This document shows, piece after piece, positions 60,751 through 64,000 of a stretch of DNA of 64,000 bases (its first letter is position 1; every line of letters starts with the position of its first letter). Under the pieces are notes generated by a model that was not told the origin of the DNA, did not search any database, and was given only the letters and a program-made list of their open reading frames with translations. This stretch comes from Streptomyces guryensis (lineage in GTDB: Bacteria > Actinomycetota > Actinomycetes > Streptomycetales > Streptomycetaceae). Location of the stretch: NCBI RefSeq assembly GCF_021261325.1, contig NZ_JAJSBI010000005.1:1-64000 (forward strand), written 5' to 3'. Both the position numbers and the translations under genes were made by a program.

Positions 60751-62022
60751 TCACCTAGAACGACGCTCGGCGCCGTCGGGGTTCCTGCGCAGCACCTCCG
60801 GAACCCGCAGCCGTTCGGAATCGCGCAGGCTCTCCCGCAGCCTGGTCAGCCGGGGCATGCGCTCGCGCTGCTCGCGGGACGTGCGGTCCAGCTCCTCGAA
60901 GAGGCGGCGGGAGCGGTGCTCGGTGTCCATCTCGTCGAGGATGCGGTTGACCTCCGTCAGCACGGCCCCGTACAGCTGCCAGGTGCGGGCGTCGTGCTGC
61001 ACCTCCTCCAACAGCAGCTGGGCCAGCTTGTCGCGGGTGGCCGCTGCCTGCCGCAGTTCGGCGGCCAGCCGGGACTCCGCCGACTCGGCGCTCACACTGA
61101 CGTGGCTGGTGACCAGCACGGCGAAACTGACCACGGCGTCGGCGATCTCCGACAGCAGCCGCTCCACGGCGGCCCCCGTCTCCGGCGCGAACAGGGGCTC
61201 GGGATCGCGTTCCTTGGCCAGGTCGGTGAGGGTGCGGGCCAGCACCCGCAGTACCACCGTGCAGATCTCCAGCGTGTCCAGGCCGGTCCGCAGCACCACC
61301 CGGTGCAGCAGGCCCTCACGCACGCGGGGATTGAGCCGCAGACTGTCCTCGGCCTGCCTCAGGGCCGCGTCCACCTCCACGATGTCGTGGTCGAGCCGGC
61401 GTGCCTCGTGCAGCCGCTCGGTCGCCCGCTCGACGGGCGTACGGCCGGCGGCCTCCTCGCCCATGCGCAGCATCAGCTGCCGTACCCGGCGGGCCAGCCC
61501 CTCGATCGACTCGCCGGCCTCGTCCACCCACACCGGTGGCGCGAGCAGCAGATTGCAGCCGAACCCGACGACCGCGCCGATCAGTGTCTCCACCACCCGC
61601 GCCCACGCCGTGTCCCCATGGGTGGTCACTCCGAGCACCAGCATGGCGCTGATCGCCACCTCGGGTACGTACTCCTCGACCCGCACCAGCCGTCCCACCG
61701 CCAGTGAGGCCACGATCAGCAGGGCCAGACTCCACCAGGTCAGACCCACCAGGAGACTGAAGGCGATGGCGACGAGGACGCCGGCCACGACCGAGTTCAC
61801 CCGGCGGATGCCGTTGGTGAGGGTGGCGTACAGGGTGACCTGGACGACCAGCAGCGCGGTCAGCGGGGCGGTGAGCGGCGCCGGCTCGGGGCTGAGACGC
61901 AGCGCGACGACGTACGCGATCGTCGCAGCGGCAGCCGCCCGCAGGGTCTGCACGACCATCGGGTCCCGGCGCCGTTTCGCAAAGCGCACGAGAGACGCCG
62001 TCCACTCACGTACATCGAGCAT
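60751..62022 (-). CDS. FUSC/ArAE-type membrane protein
   Basis: 423 residues. Five to six membrane helices are in the first 170 residues (LRAAAAATIAYVVALRLS, VNSVVAGVLVAIAFSLLVGL, ALLIVASLAVGRLVRVEEYV and VVETLIGAVVGFGCNLLLAP). A long helical cytoplasmic part follows. The pattern is the FUSC (aromatic acid exporter) family, half-length relative to E. coli AaeB. Export of aromatic acids is only suggested by the family. Confidence 0.88.
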   Translation of the reverse strand: MLDVREWTASLVRFAKRRRDPMVVQTLRAAAAATIAYVVALRLSPEPAPLTAPLTALLVVQVTLYATLTNGIRRVNSVVAGVLVAIAFSLLVGLTWWSLALLIVASLAVGRLVRVEEYVPEVAISAMLVLGVTTHGDTAWARVVETLIGAVVGFGCNLLLAPPVWVDEAGESIEGLARRVRQLMLRMGEEAAGRTPVERATERLHEARRLDHDIVEVDAALRQAEDSLRLNPRVREGLLHRVVLRTGLDTLEICTVVLRVLARTLTDLAKERDPEPLFAPETGAAVERLLSEIADAVVSFAVLVTSHVSVSAESAESRLAAELRQAAATRDKLAQLLLEEVQHDARTWQLYGAVLTEVNRILDEMDTEHRSRRLFEELDRTSREQRERMPRLTRLRESLRDSERLRVPEVLRRNPDGAERRSR

Positions 62023-62135
62023 CCTCGGGCCGTGCCCTTCCTGTCCTTGAGGACTGTGTCATTGAGGACCGTAACTGTCCGCAAGGCAGCCTAGATTGTT
62101 CATGTCGGTCGAAGGATGACAGGAGGGGAACAATC

Positions 62136-62729
62136 GTGGAGCGCACCCAGGTCATCGAGGTTCTCACGCGAGCGCACGCTTATCTCGCCGAGGTGGTCGC
62201 AGGAGTGCCGGAGCCGGCGTGGGGAGCGCCGACGCCGTGCACCGAGTGGACGGTACGGCAGGTCCTCAACCACGCCCGGATCGACCAGCAGGCCTACGGT
62301 CTCGCGATCACCGGCGGCCGCCCGGACTCCGACCCGTTCCACCCCGCCGACGCCCTCGACGGAGATCCGGCCGCAGAGCTGGACAAGGTACTGCGCGCCG
62401 TGGCGGACGCCTACGCGGGACTGCCCGCCGACGCCGAGCAGGCACCGACGCCGCTGGGTCCCATGCCCGTGCCTCTCGCCGCGGCGGCGGCCGCCATGGA
62501 CGCGGCCGTGCACGCCTGGGACATCGCGGTCGCCACGGGCCAGGACCGGCCGCTGGCCGGCGAACTGGCCGAGGGGATCTGGCCGGCGGTGCAACGGCTC
62601 GTCGATCACCTCCGGGACGCCTACCAGGTGTTCGCGCCCGCGCGCGAGCCTGCGCCGGACCACGACAGGGCCGAGGTGCTGCTCGCCTTCCTGGGCCGCG
62701 ACCCGCACTGGTCCCCTGTGCCGTCCTGA
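62136..62729 (+). CDS. TIGR03086-type DinB-like / mycothiol-dependent maleylpyruvate isomerase-family protein
   Basis: 197 residues. The metal-binding pattern is PTPCTEWTVRQVLNHARIDQ, with later MDAAVHAWDIAVATGQ, typical of the DinB_2/maleylpyruvate isomerase N-terminal family. GTG 62136 follows GGAGGGG. These proteins often act with mycothiol, but the substrate here is unknown. Confidence 0.88.
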   Translation: MERTQVIEVLTRAHAYLAEVVAGVPEPAWGAPTPCTEWTVRQVLNHARIDQQAYGLAITGGRPDSDPFHPADALDGDPAAELDKVLRAVADAYAGLPADAEQAPTPLGPMPVPLAAAAAAMDAAVHAWDIAVATGQDRPLAGELAEGIWPAVQRLVDHLRDAYQVFAPAREPAPDHDRAEVLLAFLGRDPHWSPVPS

Positions 62730-62914
62730 CGCACACGGCGGAGCGCACCCGAGAGCACACAGCCCGACCAGTCAGTTCGTCACCGCCGGGAACTGGTGGA
62801 CGACGAAGTCGAATGCCTGCCCGGTCCGCAGATCCCCCAGCAGCAAGGCCCACAGCTGACCGAGCCCCCTCACCCGGTCGCCGCGCAGCCGCACCATCCC
62901 GGCCACGGCAGCCT

Positions 62915-63132
62915 CGGCTCCCGCTATGTGAGCGTCGGCCTGACCTTCGACCCGGGCTCGTTCGAACGCCACCGGTCGGGACGGCGCCATCCATCGCTGG
63001 ACGCCGGGACCGGCGGGGCCGGGCACCAATGAACGGACCCTCGACCGCGTCCGGTACCGCGACTACGTCCTGGACCTGCGCTCGGTCGGCTCACCCGCCC
63101 GCGACTGGGCGGCCCGGCCGCGGGACCGGTAG
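62915..63132 (+). pseudogene. Remnant resembling the C-terminus of an erythromycin-esterase-type hydrolase
   Basis: One frame reads GSRYVSVGLTFDPGSFE; after a shift near 63025 another reads NERTLDRVRYRDYVLDLRSV to a stop at 63130-63132. These blocks recall the YVSIGFTFDHG and LLDLR motifs near the end of erythromycin-esterase (EreA-like) proteins. The catalytic region is absent. Its end overlaps the convergent CGNR gene. Assignment is tentative. Confidence 0.35.
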
Positions 63133-63689
63133 CCGGCGACCTTCGCGAGATTGCCGCAGCGGTCCATCGAGCACCAACGGCGGCGCCGGGCCTGGGAGTC
63201 GTCCAGGAACAGCAGTGAACAGTCCGGGTTCTCGCACTCCTTGACGCGCTCCAGCAAGGGGCTGCGCACGAGGAGGACGGCATCCCGGGCCACCGTCGCC
63301 AGAGCAGCACGGGCCGGCTGCCGGGCCGTCCAGCGTACGGGGCCCAGCTGGGGGGCCAGGTCCGGGCGGGCCGCCGCCTCGTTGATCAGCTCCACGTCGG
63401 CCGGTTCCGGGTCCGGCCCGGCCATCGATGTGCGCACAAGGCGGTAGAGGGCCTCACGCAGGACGCGGGCGCCCGCCAGGTCCCGGGCGGTGGCCCGCAC
63501 CGGCTCGCCGTCCGCGGCCAGCTCCGCCTCCGTGAACCAGCGGGCCAGCGCGGCCGGGTCCGGGAGCCGCTCCAGCGGAACGTTCGCGTGCCTCCGGCCG
63601 AGCGTCGCCACGAAGTTCAGGCAGGGGCGGCCGCCGATGAAGGGGAACGCGAGCGCCGGGTCGGCGGGGGTCGCGGAGGTGCCGGTCAT
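63063..63689 (-). CDS. CGNR zinc-finger / ABATE-domain regulator
   Basis: 208 residues. The N-terminal ABATE domain begins FPFIGGRPCLNFVATLGRRH. The C-terminal CGNR zinc finger has four Cys in CENPDCSLLFLDDSQ and WCSMDRCGNLAKVAGYR. ATG 63689 has TACGCT 7 bases upstream and no ribosome site, so it may be leaderless. It is divergent from a quinone reductase, with two related inverted repeats between, which it probably binds. Confidence 0.88.
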   Translation of the reverse strand: MTGTSATPADPALAFPFIGGRPCLNFVATLGRRHANVPLERLPDPAALARWFTEAELAADGEPVRATARDLAGARVLREALYRLVRTSMAGPDPEPADVELINEAAARPDLAPQLGPVRWTARQPARAALATVARDAVLLVRSPLLERVKECENPDCSLLFLDDSQARRRRWCSMDRCGNLAKVAGYRSRGRAAQSRAGEPTERRSRT

Positions 63690-63740
63690 ACGGGAGAGCG
63701 TACACCGGTTCATGAGGTGTCGGTCATGGCCACGGCCCCT

Positions 63741-63791
63741 TGACACCAGTTGAAGAGGTGTTGGATGGTGACACCACTTCAACCGGTGTCA
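63741..63791. promoter_or_regulatory. Two inverted TGACACC-N9-GGTGTCA operators
   Basis: Site 2 (63769-63791) has perfect arms TGACACC and GGTGTCA around a 9-base spacer. Site 1 (63741-63763) is the same 23-base element on the other strand, with three differences. They lie between the divergent CGNR gene and the quinone reductase. Confidence 0.8.
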
Positions 63792-63827
63792 GCCGGGTGG
63801 TCGGCTGTGACAGGAAGCGGGTGCGGT

Positions 63828-64000
63828 ATGCGTGCGGTACGGATCGACGAGTTCGGCGGGCCCGAGGTGCTGGTGCCGGTCGAGGTGCCCGACCCCGTGG
63901 CGGGGCCCGGCGAGGTGCTGGTGCGGATAGCGGCTGCGGGCGTGAACCGCGCCGACGCGCTGATCAGGTCCGGCGTCTATCACCGGGCCGGGCGGCCGCC
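63828..64000 (+). CDS. Quinone oxidoreductase-like MDR protein, N-terminal part (cut by window edge)
   Basis: The first 57 residues are present: MRAVRIDEFGGPEVL, then PDPVAGPGEVLVRIAAAGVN and RADALIRSGVYHRAGRPP, the GroES-like start of zinc-free NADPH:quinone reductases. ATG 63828 follows GGAAG. It is divergent from the CGNR regulator, with paired operators in the gap. The cofactor fold is outside the window. Confidence 0.9.
   Translation, partial: MRAVRIDEFGGPEVLVPVEVPDPVAGPGEVLVRIAAAGVNRADALIRSGVYHRAGRP

Noticed and set aside
62772..63029. 85-codon minus-strand frame before the CGNR gene
   Set aside because: No recognised motif and no start signal. The plus strand shows better, though broken, similarity to an erythromycin-esterase end.
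1..64000. CRISPR array, prophage, integrative element or biosynthetic gene cluster
   Set aside because: No regularly spaced repeats, phage structural genes, integrase or attachment sites, and no polyketide or peptide synthetase genes. Only single transposase fragments occur.

Overview
The window is chromosomal DNA from a high-GC actinomycete, almost certainly a Streptomyces. This rests on very high GC at third codon positions, GTG starts with 4-base ATGA/GTGA overlaps, Tat-exported sugar hydrolases, many leaderless-looking promoters, an IdeR/DmdR iron box, and small families typical of the genus (DUF5999, CGNR regulators, ECF41 sigma factor, TIGR03086). No rRNA, tRNA, CRISPR array or intact mobile element was found.

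Layout. 1-5.8 kb: secreted glycan-degrading enzymes (partial GH54 arabinofuranosidase, a parallel beta-helix hydrolase, a GH29 fucosidase). 5.8-6.6 kb: gene remnants. 6.6-8.3 kb: a secreted phosphodiesterase. 8.5-13.6 kb: lat-pcd-E1, a lysine to 2-aminoadipate operon with a fused 2-oxoacid dehydrogenase E1. 13.8-17.8 kb: CoiA-like nuclease, YheO-type regulator plus PLP ammonia-lyase, SnoaL-like protein and cupin. 17.8-20.1 kb: VWA/MoxR pair. 21.5-33.3 kb: L-rhamnose catabolism. The leftward operon is rhaI-rhaEW-rhaB-lutA-lutB-lutC and the rightward one is an MFS importer plus GH78 rhamnosidase. 33.3-40 kb: small redox and regulatory genes mixed with truncated genes (IS630, MFS, methyltransferase). 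40.1-49.2 kb: a second rhaI, the rhamnose ABC importer, the mutarotase rhaU, a secreted beta-propeller protein and a LacI repressor. 49.3-64 kb: housekeeping and accessory genes, including an S33 hydrolase, PIG-L deacetylase, SigJ-like sigma factor, a Cys-cluster/pentapeptide fusion, a P450 with TetR, an iron-regulated DUF2470 protein, a lactonase-like protein, a FUSC protein, a CGNR regulator and a partial quinone reductase.

How it works together. The 21-49 kb region is the dominant story. Rhamnose-containing glycans can be cut outside the cell (beta-propeller protein) or inside (GH78). The sugar enters by RhaSTPQ or the MFS carrier and is epimerised by RhaU. It then passes through RhaI, RhaB and the bifunctional RhaEW to dihydroxyacetone phosphate and L-lactate, and LutABC in the same operon takes lactate to pyruvate. 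Four promoters carry closely related LacI-type palindromes (core TGAAWC..TTCA) at the predicted transcription start, consistent with one regulon under the LacI protein at 48.2 kb. The two rhaI copies share a 392-bp stretch that reads as identical, a sign of gene conversion.
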